From contig CAVPVQ010000032.1 in NCBI GenBank assembly GCA_963709185.1, positions 1 to 64,000 of the forward strand: 64,000 bases of DNA. Reading direction: 5' to 3'. The notes beneath the pieces are model-generated. The model saw only the letters and a program-made list of their open reading frames with translations, was not told the DNA's origin and searched no databases. This DNA comes from Roseiarcus sp963709185 (GTDB lineage Bacteria; Pseudomonadota; Alphaproteobacteria; Rhizobiales; Beijerinckiaceae). Position numbers and translations under genes: made by a program. How positions within the stretch are numbered: the stretch's first letter is position 1; each line of letters starts with the position of its first letter. Shown here piece by piece: positions 1 to 8,646 of this stretch.

Positions 1-21
1 GAGCACATCCCGGCATTGATG
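1..21 (+). repeat. IS630 left terminal inverted repeat
   Basis: Starts GAGCACATCCCGGC. It matches the reverse complement of 1042-1062 at about 14 of 21 bases, with the outer GAGCA, an inner CCCG and a final GATG conserved. Confidence 0.65.
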
Positions 22-64
22 AATCGATTGTGATGGCGGCGGGGATTCCGTTCGCGGGCGAAAT

Positions 65-499
65 ATGAGTTCGATTGAGCCTCTGATTCGGGAGGCTCCG
101 ATGGTCGGTCGGCCGTATTCGGAAGAGTTTCGCCGACGTGTGTTGGAGGAAGTGGCGGAGGGGAGTTCGCGTCGCGGCGCGGCTCTTCGCTTCAAGGTGG
201 GAGCGTCCTCGGCGATCCGCTGGAAGAAGCGGCTCGACGAGACGGGCAGCGCCGCTCCTGCGCCGCGGGCGGGCAAGAGCCGCTCGCCGCTGGAGGCGCA
301 CGCGGCTTGGTTGTTGGCGCTGATCGAAGCGGAGCCCGATTTGAGCTTGGCCGAGCTGACGCAGCGCCTCCGGACGGAACGGGGCCTGACCACCTCCACC
401 AGCGCGATCGATCGCTTCGTCCACCGGCATGGGCTCAGCTTCAAAAAAAACTCTGCACGCCGCCGAGCAGGACCGACCCGACGTGGCGCAAGCGCGTGA
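65..499 (+). CDS. IS630 transposase, N-terminal part (orfA, helix-turn-helix)
   Basis: This frame encodes the DNA-binding half of an IS630 transposase: a helix-turn-helix region (RPYSEEFRRRVLEEV, then AALRFKVGASSAIRWKKR) followed by a second winged-helix segment. It runs into a run of eight A at 443-450. The conserved reading continues in the +1 frame as KKTLHAAEQDRPDVA, so this product alone lacks the catalytic domain. Joining the frames by dropping one A gives about 327 residues, normal for the family. IS630 members are known to use frameshifting at A-rich sites, so the shift may be programmed, a mutation or a sequencing error. Confidence 0.75.
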   Translation: MSSIEPLIREAPMVGRPYSEEFRRRVLEEVAEGSSRRGAALRFKVGASSAIRWKKRLDETGSAAPAPRAGKSRSPLEAHAAWLLALIEAEPDLSLAELTQRLRTERGLTTSTSAIDRFVHRHGLSFKKNSARRRAGPTRRGASA

Positions 500-1049
500 A
501 GCCTGGAAGGCGAGCCAGGCGAACTTGGACCCCGACAAGCTGGTGTTCATCGACGAGACGGGCGCTTCCACCAAAATGGTCCGCCGGCGCGGGCGATGCC
601 GGCGCGGCCAACGGCTGTTGGCCAAGGCGCCCTTCGGACACTGGAAGACCACCACCTTCACCGCCGGCCTGCGTCGCGACGGGCTGGTCGCGCCCTTCGT
701 TCTGGACGGTCCCATGAACGGCGAGGCCTTCCTGGTCTACGTCGAAAAAATACTCGTCCCCACCCTGCGGCCCGACGAGATCGTGGTGATGGACAACCTG
801 CCCGCCCACAAGGTCGCGGGCGTACGCGAACTGATCGCCGCCGCCGGAGCCGAAATGCGCTTGTTGCCGGCCTACTCACCCGATCTGAACCCGATCGAAA
901 TGGCCTTTTCCCAACTCAAGTCGCATCTGCGAAAGGCCGCCGAGCGAACCGTCCCGGCCCTCTGGGACCGCATCGGCCAATGCCTCGACGAAATCACCCC
1001 GCAAGCTTGCGCAAACTACTTCGCCGAGGCCGGATATGCCCCATCTTAG
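429..1049 (+). CDS. IS630 transposase, catalytic DDE part (orfB)
   Basis: This frame holds the RNase-H-like catalytic domain that cuts and joins the element ends. The DDE triad is visible: Asp in VFIDETG, Asp in VVMDNLPAHK, and Glu in YSPDLNPIEMAFSQLK. The first residues overlap the end of orfA, and the ATG at 429 has no convincing ribosome-binding site, so expression as an orfA-orfB fusion by slippage on the A8 run is more likely than separate initiation. The reading frame ends within the right inverted repeat. The domain itself appears intact. Confidence 0.8.
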   Translation: MGSASKKTLHAAEQDRPDVAQAREAWKASQANLDPDKLVFIDETGASTKMVRRRGRCRRGQRLLAKAPFGHWKTTTFTAGLRRDGLVAPFVLDGPMNGEAFLVYVEKILVPTLRPDEIVVMDNLPAHKVAGVRELIAAAGAEMRLLPAYSPDLNPIEMAFSQLKSHLRKAAERTVPALWDRIGQCLDEITPQACANYFAEAGYAPS

Positions 1050-1062
1050 GCGGGCAATGCTC
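1042..1062 (-). repeat. IS630 right terminal inverted repeat followed by TA
   Basis: Read on the minus strand it starts GAGCATTGCCCGCC. The transposase stop codon (1047-1049) lies inside it. The next two bases, 1063-1064, are TA, the expected target duplication. Confidence 0.7.
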
Positions 1063-1269
1063 TAGACGCTCAAAATTTCAAGAGTTCAAATCCGCCGTAT
1101 TGGCCGGCGGGCCGCTCCCATCGCCCGCAGCACGCCTCAGTCGCTGAAGCGGGTGAGGGAGCGGCATCAGAATCCACCCCACGTTCTTCGAACCTGGATC
1201 AGGCGCGCCGCGGCCCTCGGAAAAGCTCCAGCAAAAGACGAGATCGGATCGCCAGCCAATTGATATAAT

Positions 1270-1345
1270 TGGTGCCGCAAGAGGGATTCGAACCCCCGAC
1301 CCCCTCATTACGAATGAGGTGCTCTACCAGCTGAGCTATTGCGGC
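1270..1345 (-). tRNA. tRNA-Thr (anticodon CGU)
   Basis: Reading the minus strand, the gene starts GCCGCAATAGCTCAGC and ends GCGGCA followed by encoded CCA (1270-1272). The acceptor stem GCCGCAA/TTGCGGC pairs. The D-loop AGCTCAGCTGGTAGAGC, the anticodon arm CTCAT-TCGTAA-TGAG and the T-arm GGGGGTTCGAATCCC are all present. The anticodon CGT reads ACG, threonine. Confidence 0.95.
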
Positions 1346-1481
1346 GCCGGCGCGCCCGCGACGCGCAGACTTGACGTTTGCATACGGCGGCGGACAGGCG
1401 AGACCTCTTACCACAACGCTTCGGCTTGGCAAGATTGCGCCTGCGGCGGCGCGCCGGCGAACCCGTAGGCGCCGTACGCGT

Positions 1482-3017
1482 TTACGAAAACAGCCGGAAG
1501 CCGCCTCGCTTGATCGGGGCCGGATGCGCGCCGGGATCGTCCGGCGCCCGGTGGGGCGGTTCGGCGGGCGGGATCGCCGCGGCTTTCGCGCTCGCCGCGG
1601 CGGGCGCAACCTCGGCCGGCTTCGGCGGCGACGCCTCGGCGGGCGGCGCGAGGACAGCGAGCGCGGCGGGCGTGGCGGGATGGATGTCGACCGCCGGCGC
1701 CGCCGCTGCGGGCTCGTTCGACGCGCTGAGGCGCTCCGGCGGGGCGCGCCAGACGAAGGCGTCGAGCTTGCCGGCCGGTGAAGCGGGCGCCCAGCGGTCG
1801 CTGACGAAGCCGTCGGCGACCCAGGCGCGGTCGCGCGGCGCCCGGGCGGCGCGCGCCAGCCATTCGCGCGCCGCGCCCAGCGAGCCCAACGTCTCTTCGA
1901 GATCGGCCATCAACAGGCAGACCCGCACGCTGGGCCGCCCGGTGGACGCGTCGGCATCGAGCAGCGGCGCGATCGCCGCGCGCGCGCTGTCGAAATCGCG
2001 CGCCTCCAGCGCCGCGCGCGCGATCGTCAGCCGGCTCTCCGGGTCGTTGGGCGCGATGCGCGCGAGGTTGCGGGCGCGCGCCAGGCGGTCGACCGCCGAA
2101 TCGCCGGGCCGGATGCGCAAATAGACCGCCGCCAGATCGGGATGCGGCGTCTTCTCATAGGCGGTTTCGACCACCCGCGCGGCGCGGCGGATGTCGCCGG
2201 CCGCCGCGGCGAGGCGCCCGTAGAGCGCGGCGGCCGGAACGAGGCCGGGCGCCAGGCGCGCCGCCTCCTCGACCAAGGCGAGCGCCGCTTGCGGCTCACG
2301 CTCGGCGCGCTCCTGCGCCATCGCCGTCCGCAGCACCGCGCGCAACCGGTTGGCGGTCGGCTTGTCGATCAGTTTGGCCGCCGCGTTGGACTCGACGGCC
2401 GCCAGCGCGCCAGCCCAGTCGCCGCGCGCCGCGCGGTCGTCGAGAACCGCCTGGCTCGCCCACGGAAGCGCCGCGACCCGATGCGCCTCGGCGGCGTAGT
2501 TCAGCGCCGCCTCATGGTCGCCGCGCCGGCGCGCCTCCACATGCAGGCCGCGCAGACCGAGCGCGTGGGTGTGGCCGCCGTCCAGCATGTCCTTGAACGC
2601 GCGTTCGGCGCCCTCGCGGTCGCCGGCCAGTTGCGCCGCCTGGGCGCGCAGCAGCAACGCCAGCGGCTCGCCGCCGATCAGCCGATGGGCCTCCGCGGCG
2701 TGGCGCGCGGCGGCGCGCACATCGCCCGACCCCACCGCCACCATGCCGCGCGACAGCGCCGCAAAGCCCTTTTCCCGCCGACGCGCCCGCTTGGCGAGGG
2801 TCATGATCGAGGGAATGCGGAAGACGAAGCGGATGATCGCCCAGACAGCCGCGAGGACGATCGCCAGCGCGACGACGCCGCCCAGCGCGACCATCAGCGA
2901 GGTCTCGACGCGATAGCCGCCCCAGGTCACCCCGACCTCGCCGGGATGATCGGCCAGCCAGGCGAGGCCGAGGGCGGCCAGGCAAAGCAGCGCCAGAAAC
3001 AGCAACAGGCGACTCAT
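1482..3017 (-). CDS. hemY: HemY N-terminal domain / tetratricopeptide membrane protein
   Basis: A 511-residue inner-membrane protein of the HemY family, not protoporphyrinogen oxidase. The start at 3017 is preferred because a GGAGA site lies just before it and the protein then begins MSRLLLFLALLCLAALG, the first membrane helix. A second helix follows (about residues 40-65), then a basic stretch and a long alanine-rich TPR region. The last 90 residues are a proline/alanine-rich tail. It is the last gene of the minus-strand group hemC, hemD, mitofilin-like, hemY. In alphaproteobacteria this neighbourhood is conserved; the exact role of HemY in haem synthesis is not settled. Confidence 0.85.
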   Translation of the reverse strand: MSRLLLFLALLCLAALGLAWLADHPGEVGVTWGGYRVETSLMVALGGVVALAIVLAAVWAIIRFVFRIPSIMTLAKRARRREKGFAALSRGMVAVGSGDVRAAARHAAEAHRLIGGEPLALLLRAQAAQLAGDREGAERAFKDMLDGGHTHALGLRGLHVEARRRGDHEAALNYAAEAHRVAALPWASQAVLDDRAARGDWAGALAAVESNAAAKLIDKPTANRLRAVLRTAMAQERAEREPQAALALVEEAARLAPGLVPAAALYGRLAAAAGDIRRAARVVETAYEKTPHPDLAAVYLRIRPGDSAVDRLARARNLARIAPNDPESRLTIARAALEARDFDSARAAIAPLLDADASTGRPSVRVCLLMADLEETLGSLGAAREWLARAARAPRDRAWVADGFVSDRWAPASPAGKLDAFVWRAPPERLSASNEPAAAAPAVDIHPATPAALAVLAPPAEASPPKPAEVAPAAASAKAAAIPPAEPPHRAPDDPGAHPAPIKRGGFRLFS

Positions 3018-3124
3018 CTCGTCTCCGCTCACCAATCAAGCGCAACGCCGCGCCGCCAAAAAAATGTTCAAAACGCCTGAGGACAGGGAAGGCGAGAAAC
3101 CCTGCGGGAATCAAGCCAAACGAT

Positions 3125-4447
3125 TCAATTATTCGCCGCCCCGAGGCGGGCGATCGCATCGTCGAGAAGGCCCTGCGCCGCCTGATCGGCGGCAAGCCGG
3201 GCCTTGGCCGAGCTCGCCCATTCCTGCGACGTCTGGCGCGCCGCCTCCGGCAGGCGCTCCCAGGCGGCGAGCGCCTCGGCGATGCGGCCGCGCTCCAGCG
3301 CGGCGCCGATCTGCGAGGCCAGCGCCGAGGGGTCGTCGCCGGCCACCTCGCCGACCGGCGTCACCCTGACAACCTTGCCCATGCTGGCGAACAGGCGATC
3401 GACCATGCCGGCCGGCTTGCTCGCCGCCGCCGCCGCGACGGTGGGCGCGACCCGTTCAAAATCCGCGGCGAGCGCCGCCGCAGTCGGCGCCCCTTTCTCG
3501 GCAAATGGTTTCAGCGCCGCCAACCGCGCGGGGTCAGCGCCAAGGCGCTCCAGCGCCGCCTCTTCCCCAGCGAACGGCGCGCCGGCGCGCAGGCGATCAG
3601 CCAACGCCTGCGCGACCACCGCGAGGGCGGCCCCGTCGCGGGCGGGCGCCGCGGCCTCGGCGGCCGCGCGGGTCTCGCTCTTGGGCGCGGCGAGCGCGCT
3701 CTCCAGCTTGTCGAGGCGTTGATTGATCGGGCTGAGATCGACGGGCGGCCGATCGAGCGCCGCCAGACCCGCCTCCACCTTGGCGACGCGGCCTTCGAGC
3801 GCGCTCGCCAGCTCGGCCCCGCCCCCGGTCTGGGCGGCCGGCGCACCGTTGGCGATCTGCGCGGCGCTGGTCGCCAATTCGAGCGCCTTGGCGGCGTCGG
3901 CGCGCGCCGCGCGCGCCTCGGCGAGCGACCCGTCATTGGCGTCGGCCGCCGCCTTGGCGCTGAGCGCCGCCGATTCCAGCGCCGCGATGCGCTGCCCGTA
4001 GGCGTCGGCGAGGGTCTTGTCCGGCGGGCGCGCCGCAGCGGCCTCGAGCGCGCCGACGCGCTGGTCGAGCGCGACAAGCGCGGCGTTGGAAGCGGAAGCG
4101 GCCTTGTCGAGGCCGTCCAGACGCGCGGCGAAATCCGCGGCGACCGGAGCGCGCTGGTTGAACAGGTACAAGCCGCCGCCGGCCACCGCCGCGCCGACCA
4201 TCGCGCCGATCGCCGCCGACAGGATCGGGCGCGCCGCCCCGGAGGGCGGCGGCTCCGCGACGGCCCGCTCGACGACCGGCGGCTCCGGGGTTTTCTCGCC
4301 GCCGTCCGCCGCGCCGGCGACGGGCGCGTCTCCGCTCGCACGGGGCTCAACGAACTCGCCTTCGATCACCTCGGGCTCGCGGCGCCGATCGCGATTGGGG
4401 GTCGCGGCGCCGTCAGGATCCGGGGTCTGGATCGTCTCGTCCGCCAT
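3125..4447 (-). CDS. mitofilin-like inner-membrane protein
   Basis: A 440-residue protein of the alphaproteobacterial mitofilin (Mic60-like) family, usually found between hemD and hemY. The N terminus is charged and disordered (MADETIQTPDPDG), followed by one membrane helix at about residues 77-98 (ILSAAIGAMVGAAVAGGGLY). A long alanine-rich coiled-coil region with heptad-like RLDGLDKAAS and LDKLESALAA segments follows, and the C-terminal part resembles the mitofilin signature domain. The helix and long periplasmic coil suggest a role in membrane organisation; function here is inferred from family and position. Confidence 0.8.
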   Translation of the reverse strand: MADETIQTPDPDGAATPNRDRRREPEVIEGEFVEPRASGDAPVAGAADGGEKTPEPPVVERAVAEPPPSGAARPILSAAIGAMVGAAVAGGGLYLFNQRAPVAADFAARLDGLDKAASASNAALVALDQRVGALEAAAARPPDKTLADAYGQRIAALESAALSAKAAADANDGSLAEARAARADAAKALELATSAAQIANGAPAAQTGGGAELASALEGRVAKVEAGLAALDRPPVDLSPINQRLDKLESALAAPKSETRAAAEAAAPARDGAALAVVAQALADRLRAGAPFAGEEAALERLGADPARLAALKPFAEKGAPTAAALAADFERVAPTVAAAAASKPAGMVDRLFASMGKVVRVTPVGEVAGDDPSALASQIGAALERGRIAEALAAWERLPEAARQTSQEWASSAKARLAADQAAQGLLDDAIARLGAANN

Positions 4448-4587
4448 ACGCTCGCTTCCTCGCTCCCCGCCCTCCTATAAGCGAGGAGGCGGAGGAAGGA
4501 AACCTGCGGCGGCGCGGCGCTTTCGAGGCTGGCGGCGCTCGCCGTTTCGATTTGGCCGCAATGCGGCCGAGCCGGCGAAAGCCGCAG

Positions 4588-5319
4588 CTAGGAGCCGCTG
4601 TTGGCGGCGTCGGCGGCCGAGCCGAGCGCATCGATCAGCAGCGATTCGCGCGGGCCGCTGGCGACCGCGATCCGCGTCGCGCCGAAGGCGCGCAACGGCG
4701 CGGCGACGTCCTGCGACAGGCATGCGTGGAGGATCGCGCGAAAATGCGCGCCAAGGCCAGCGCGCTCCGCGAGAACCGCCGCCAGTTCGGCGCTGCGCCG
4801 CGAATAATGCAACGCCGCCCCGCAGATGGCGACGGCCCGCGCCTCGGCGGCGCTCCACGCGGCCCGCGCGTCGGCCGCGTAAACCTCGGTCGCGACGACG
4901 CGATGGCCCGCGACGCCGAGCGCCGCTTCGAGATCGCCTTTGCGGTCGCGTCCGGTCAGATACAGAAGCCGCGACGCGCGCGGCAGCCGCGCGGCGACCA
5001 CGGCCGCAAGCCCGACGGCGTCGGCGGCGACCGCCTCGGCCGCGCCGAACCCCGCTGCGCTGGCGGCGGCGGCGGTCCGCTCGCCCGCCAGGTAAAGCGC
5101 CAGCCCGGTCAAACCGGCGCCGGCGTCCGCTGCAAGCCAGGCGAATGCGTTGGCGCTGGTGGCCAGCAAGGCGTCGAAGCTCCCGTCGGGCGGCGCGGCG
5201 CCGGTCGCCCGAAGCGTCATCACCGGCGCCAGCACCGGTTCGAACCCGCGGGCCCGCAACGCTTCCGCGCTTCGCCTGGCGTCGTCGATCGGCCGCGTCA
5301 GGGCGACGCGCAGGCTCAC
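4588..5319 (-). CDS. hemD: uroporphyrinogen-III synthase
   Basis: A 243-residue cytoplasmic enzyme that closes and inverts ring D of hydroxymethylbilane to give uroporphyrinogen III, the branch point to haem, sirohaem and corrins. It begins MSLRVALTRPIDDARRSAEAL, the usual HemD start with the TRP motif, and has the two-lobed HemD pattern. Its start codon overlaps the hemC stop by 4 bp, so the two are translationally coupled. HemD is poorly conserved in sequence; identification rests on the N-terminal motif, length and position directly after hemC. Confidence 0.88.
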   Translation of the reverse strand: MSLRVALTRPIDDARRSAEALRARGFEPVLAPVMTLRATGAAPPDGSFDALLATSANAFAWLAADAGAGLTGLALYLAGERTAAAASAAGFGAAEAVAADAVGLAAVVAARLPRASRLLYLTGRDRKGDLEAALGVAGHRVVATEVYAADARAAWSAAEARAVAICGAALHYSRRSAELAAVLAERAGLGAHFRAILHACLSQDVAAPLRAFGATRIAVASGPRESLLIDALGSAADAANSGS

Positions 5320-6236
5320 GCCGGCGCCATGATCGCCAGCGCCCGGCTTCGGATTTCGAGGCCGGCTTCGGCGCCAAGCTTTTCGGCCGCGTCGGGAGAA
5401 CCCTCGAAGCCCGTCTCGACCGACTCGCGCCCGTCAGGGCTGAGCGCCTGCCCGCGAAACAGCAGCCGTCCGCCGACCACCCGCGCGTGGCCGCCGATCG
5501 GCGTCCGGCAGGAACCGTCCAGCGCGCCGAGAAAAGCGCGCTCGGCGGCAAGCGCGACGCCGGTCGCCGCATCCACCAACGGGGCGAGCGCCCGGGCGAC
5601 GCGCGCATCGCCGCGGCGCGCCACCAGCGCGATCGCGCCCTGCCCGACCGCCGGCAGAAACTCCTCCTCGCCGAGGATCGCGGCGGCGCGCCCTTCGAGC
5701 CCGAGCCGCTTGAGGCCGGCAAGCGCCAGCACGGTGGCGTCCAATTGTCCGGACGTCACTCTTTGCAGCCGCGTCTCGACGTTGCCGCGCAACAGCTCGG
5801 CCTTGAGATCGGGCCGCAGGCGCAGCGCCATCGCGCGACGGCGCAGCGAAGCCGAACCGAAGCGCGCGTCGGGCGGCAGCGCCGCAAAACTCGACCCGAT
5901 GAGGCAGATGAGCGCGTCGCGCGCATCCTCGCGCGCGAGATAGCCGGCGACTTCAAGTTCTTTGGGCAAAACGGTCGGCAAGTCCTTGGCTGAATGGACG
6001 GCGAAATCGATCGCCCCGGCGATCAAGGCTTCGTCGAGTTCCTTGGTGAACAGCCCCTTGCCGCCGGCCTCGGACAGCGGCCGGTCGACGATCCGGTCGC
6101 CGGTGGTGCGTATGACGGTGATTTCGACGGCGTCCGGATCGAGCCCGGCGCTGGCCAGCCCCGCCCGCGCCTGCGCCGCCTGCGCCAGCGCGAGCGGCGA
6201 ACCGCGCGCGCCGAGTCTGAGATAGGGGGTCGCCAT
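5316..6236 (-). CDS. hemC: hydroxymethylbilane synthase (porphobilinogen deaminase)
   Basis: A 306-residue cytoplasmic enzyme that polymerises four porphobilinogen units into hydroxymethylbilane. The N terminus reads RLGARGSPLALAQA. The catalytic Asp lies in HSAKDLPTVLP, the substrate-binding arginines are in LRRRAMALRLRPDL and LRGNVETRLQRV, and the cofactor-binding Cys is in LDGSCRTPIGGHA. It is the first gene of the minus-strand haem group and is divergent from tsaD across a 104-bp spacer that must hold both promoters. Confidence 0.95.
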   Translation of the reverse strand: MATPYLRLGARGSPLALAQAAQARAGLASAGLDPDAVEITVIRTTGDRIVDRPLSEAGGKGLFTKELDEALIAGAIDFAVHSAKDLPTVLPKELEVAGYLAREDARDALICLIGSSFAALPPDARFGSASLRRRAMALRLRPDLKAELLRGNVETRLQRVTSGQLDATVLALAGLKRLGLEGRAAAILGEEEFLPAVGQGAIALVARRGDARVARALAPLVDAATGVALAAERAFLGALDGSCRTPIGGHARVVGGRLLFRGQALSPDGRESVETGFEGSPDAAEKLGAEAGLEIRSRALAIMAPA

Positions 6237-6340
6237 GGGGCTCCAACTGGACTATTCGCCTTGGCCGTCCGGGAATGATTATAGATTGCGACTCGTTCGC
6301 GCAAAAGCGCGGCGCCTCGCCACAAGGTTTGCGAAGCCAG

Positions 6341-7399
6341 ATGCGCGTTCTTGGGATCGAGACGACTTGCGACGAAACCGCCGCGGCGGTGGTTCGGCTG
6401 CGCCCGGAGGGAGGGGGCGAGATTCTTTCGGACGAGGTGATGAGCCAGATCGCCGCTCACGCCGCCTATGGCGGCGTGGTGCCGGAGATCGCGGCGCGCG
6501 CCCATATCGAGGTGGTCGACCATCTCGTCGCGCGCGCCCTGCGAAAGGCCCGGATCGCGGTCGGCGACCTCGACGGAATCGCCGCCGCGGCCGGCCCCGG
6601 CCTGATCGGCGCCGTGCTGGTGGGCTTGATGACCGGCAAGGGACTGGCCCTTGCGGCGCGCAAACCTTTCATCGCGGTCAATCACCTGGAGGCGCATGCG
6701 CTGACCGCGCGCCTCACCGACAATGTCGCGTTCCCCTATCTGATGCTGCTGGCCTCGGGCGGCCACACCCAGATTCTCGCGGTGAAGGGCGTCGGCGACT
6801 ACGTCAGGCTGGGAACGACGATGGACGACGCCATCGGCGAGGCGTTCGACAAGACCGCCAAGCTGCTCGGCCTGCCCTATCCCGGCGGTCCCGCCATCGA
6901 GGAACTCGCCAGGGACGGCGACCCGCTGCGCTTCGCCTTGCCGCGCCCGATGCTCGGCCGCGCAACGGCCGATTTCTCGCTGTCCGGCCTGAAAACCGCG
7001 ACGCGCCTGGCCGCGCAGAGCATCGCGCCGCTGCGGCCGATCGACGTCGCCGACCTCTGCGCCTCGTTCCAGGCGGCGATCGTCGATATCGTCGAAGACC
7101 GCATCCGCGTCGGCCTCCGGCTGTTTCGCGAGAGAACGGGGGCCGCGCAGGCGCTGGTGATCGCCGGCGGGGTGGCGGCCAACGGGGCGATCCGCCAGGC
7201 GCTGGCGAGATTTTGCGTGCAGTCGGGGCTCAGACTTGTCGCGCCGCCGCCGAATCTGTGCACCGACAACGGCGCCATGATCGCCTGGACCGGGATCGAG
7301 CGGCTCCGTCTGGGACTGACCGACGATCTCAGCTTCGCCGCTCGCCCGCGCTGGCCGCTCGACCCGCACGTCGAGCGATCGCTCAACGGCAAGGCGTGA
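6341..7399 (+). CDS. tsaD: tRNA N6-threonylcarbamoyladenosine transferase TsaD
   Basis: A 352-residue ASKHA-fold enzyme that transfers threonylcarbamoyl onto A37 of ANN-decoding tRNAs. The start at 6341 gives the canonical MRVLGIETTCDETAAAV; an upstream in-frame ATG would add 22 unconserved residues. The metal-binding HLEAH motif, the ASGGHTQIL nucleotide loop, GTTMDDAIGEAFDK and the late GGVAANGAIR segment are all present. It is divergent from hemC and followed by gpsA, an order common in alphaproteobacteria. Essential in most bacteria. Confidence 0.96.
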   Translation: MRVLGIETTCDETAAAVVRLRPEGGGEILSDEVMSQIAAHAAYGGVVPEIAARAHIEVVDHLVARALRKARIAVGDLDGIAAAAGPGLIGAVLVGLMTGKGLALAARKPFIAVNHLEAHALTARLTDNVAFPYLMLLASGGHTQILAVKGVGDYVRLGTTMDDAIGEAFDKTAKLLGLPYPGGPAIEELARDGDPLRFALPRPMLGRATADFSLSGLKTATRLAAQSIAPLRPIDVADLCASFQAAIVDIVEDRIRVGLRLFRERTGAAQALVIAGGVAANGAIRQALARFCVQSGLRLVAPPPNLCTDNGAMIAWTGIERLRLGLTDDLSFAARPRWPLDPHVERSLNGKA

Positions 7400-7442
7400 G
7401 CGAGCGGATGCGGGACTCTAACGCGAGAATGGAGCGCCGAGG

Positions 7443-7595
7443 CCCCTTCGCCCGCAAAGCGGGAGAAGGTGGCGCGCAGCGCCGGATGAGGGCGTGTCGG
7501 CGCGCAGGCCGTCTTCTCCAGCGCCTCCCGGCTTCGAGGCCCTCATCCGACCCGACTTCGTCGGGCCACCTTCTCCCGCCCGGCGGGAGAAGGGG
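7443..7595. repeat. intergenic palindromic (BIME-like) repeat between tsaD and gpsA
   Basis: Two arms of a composite inverted repeat lie here. The left arm has ccccttc...gggagaaggtggc then ccggatgagggc; the right arm has gccctcatccgac then gggccaccttctcccgcc and ends gggagaagggg. Each arm also contains its own smaller hairpin (cccgcaaagcggg; cccgcccggcggg). This arrangement is typical of intergenic palindromic repeats in rhizobial-type genomes. The element ends one base before the gpsA start codon. Whether other genomic copies exist cannot be seen from this window; none was noticed inside it. Confidence 0.75.
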
Positions 7596-8597
7596 ATGGT
7601 GACGCCGAATTCGACGATCGGCGTCGCCGGCGCGGGCGCCTGGGGGATCGCCCTGGCCAATGTCGCCGCGAGCGCGGGCCGGCGCGTGATCCTGTGGGGA
7701 CGCGACGCCGACGCGATGCGCGCGCTCGCCCAGAGCCGCCAAAGCGCGCGGCTGCCGGGCGCGACGCTCGCCCCCGGCGTCACGGTCAGCGCGGACGTCG
7801 CTGCGCTCGCTCGCTGTGAGGCGGCGCTGGTCGTCGTTCCCGCCGAGGCGACCCGCCGCGCCGCCGAGGAGGCGGCTCGCGCGCTGCCGCCCGGCGCCCC
7901 GCTGGTCGCCTGCGCGAAGGGCATCGAGCGCGGTTCGGGCCTGTTCATGACGCAGGTTCTCGCGGAAGCCGCGCCGGGTCATCCCGTCGCGGTTCTCTCC
8001 GGACCGAGCTTCGCGGCCGATGTCGCGGCCGGCCTGCCGACCGCCGTGACGCTCGCCTGCGCCGACGAGGCGCTGGCCCGGTCGTTGACGCTGGCGCTGA
8101 AGAGCCCGAATTTCCGGCTCTACCATTCAACCGACGTGCGCGGGGTCGAAATCGGCGGGGCGGCGAAGAACGTTCTGGCGATCGCCTGCGGCATCGCCTA
8201 CGGCCTCGGGCTGGGGCCGAGCGCCGGCGCGGCGCTGGTCGCGCGGGGCTTTGCCGAACTGTCGCGCTTCGGCGCCGCGTTCGGGGCGCAGCCGGCGACG
8301 CTGATGGGGCTGTCGGGCCTCGGCGATCTCGTGCTGACCTGCACGTCGCAGCAATCGCGCAATTTCGCGTTCGGATTGGCGTTGGGGAGCGGGCGCAGCG
8401 TCGCCGAAGCCTCGGCCGGCAGGCTCGTCGAAGGCGCGACGACCGCCCGCGCGCTGCTGGAAATGGCGGCGACGCGCGGCGTCGAAATGCCGATCGCCGC
8501 GCGCGTTGAAGCCGTTATCCGCGGCGACGAAGACGTGCGCGCCGCCGTCGGGACGCTGCTCGCGCGGCCGCCAAAGGCGGAGGGATGGTCCGATTGA
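7596..8597 (+). CDS. gpsA: glycerol-3-phosphate dehydrogenase [NAD(P)+]
   Basis: A 333-residue cytoplasmic enzyme reducing dihydroxyacetone phosphate to sn-glycerol-3-phosphate for phospholipid synthesis. The dinucleotide-binding loop GVAGAGAWGIALA opens the protein, GPSFAADVAAG follows, and the catalytic Lys is in AAKNVLAIACG. Start 7596 was chosen because the Rossmann strand begins there and a GGAGAAGGGG site precedes it directly; a start at 7494 would translate the palindromic repeat. The ribosome-binding site is supplied by the end of that repeat. Confidence 0.95.
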   Translation: MVTPNSTIGVAGAGAWGIALANVAASAGRRVILWGRDADAMRALAQSRQSARLPGATLAPGVTVSADVAALARCEAALVVVPAEATRRAAEEAARALPPGAPLVACAKGIERGSGLFMTQVLAEAAPGHPVAVLSGPSFAADVAAGLPTAVTLACADEALARSLTLALKSPNFRLYHSTDVRGVEIGGAAKNVLAIACGIAYGLGLGPSAGAALVARGFAELSRFGAAFGAQPATLMGLSGLGDLVLTCTSQQSRNFAFGLALGSGRSVAEASAGRLVEGATTARALLEMAATRGVEMPIAARVEAVIRGDEDVRAAVGTLLARPPKAEGWSD

Positions 8598-8646
8598 CGC
8601 TCGCGGCTTTTCGTCGAGTCCGGGTCGGTGGAAGACCAGGCTGACA

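Larger units (their letters stand above)
1..1062 (+). mobile_element. IS630-family insertion sequence, complete to base 1 of the window
   Basis: The element carries a DDE transposase in two overlapping frames. Its ends are imperfect inverted repeats: bases 1-21 match the reverse complement of 1042-1062 at about 14 of 21 positions, both beginning GAGCA. The bases just outside the right end (1063-1064) are TA, as expected for IS630, which duplicates a TA target. The matching left TA would lie just before base 1 and cannot be seen. The element lies about 200 bp from the 3' end of the tRNA-Thr gene. Family and ends are read from sequence; activity is unknown. Confidence 0.85.

Noticed and set aside
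7459..7595. Possible CRISPR-like repeat in the tsaD-gpsA spacer
   Set aside because: There are only two inverted arms, not direct repeats with spacers; no cas gene is in the window.
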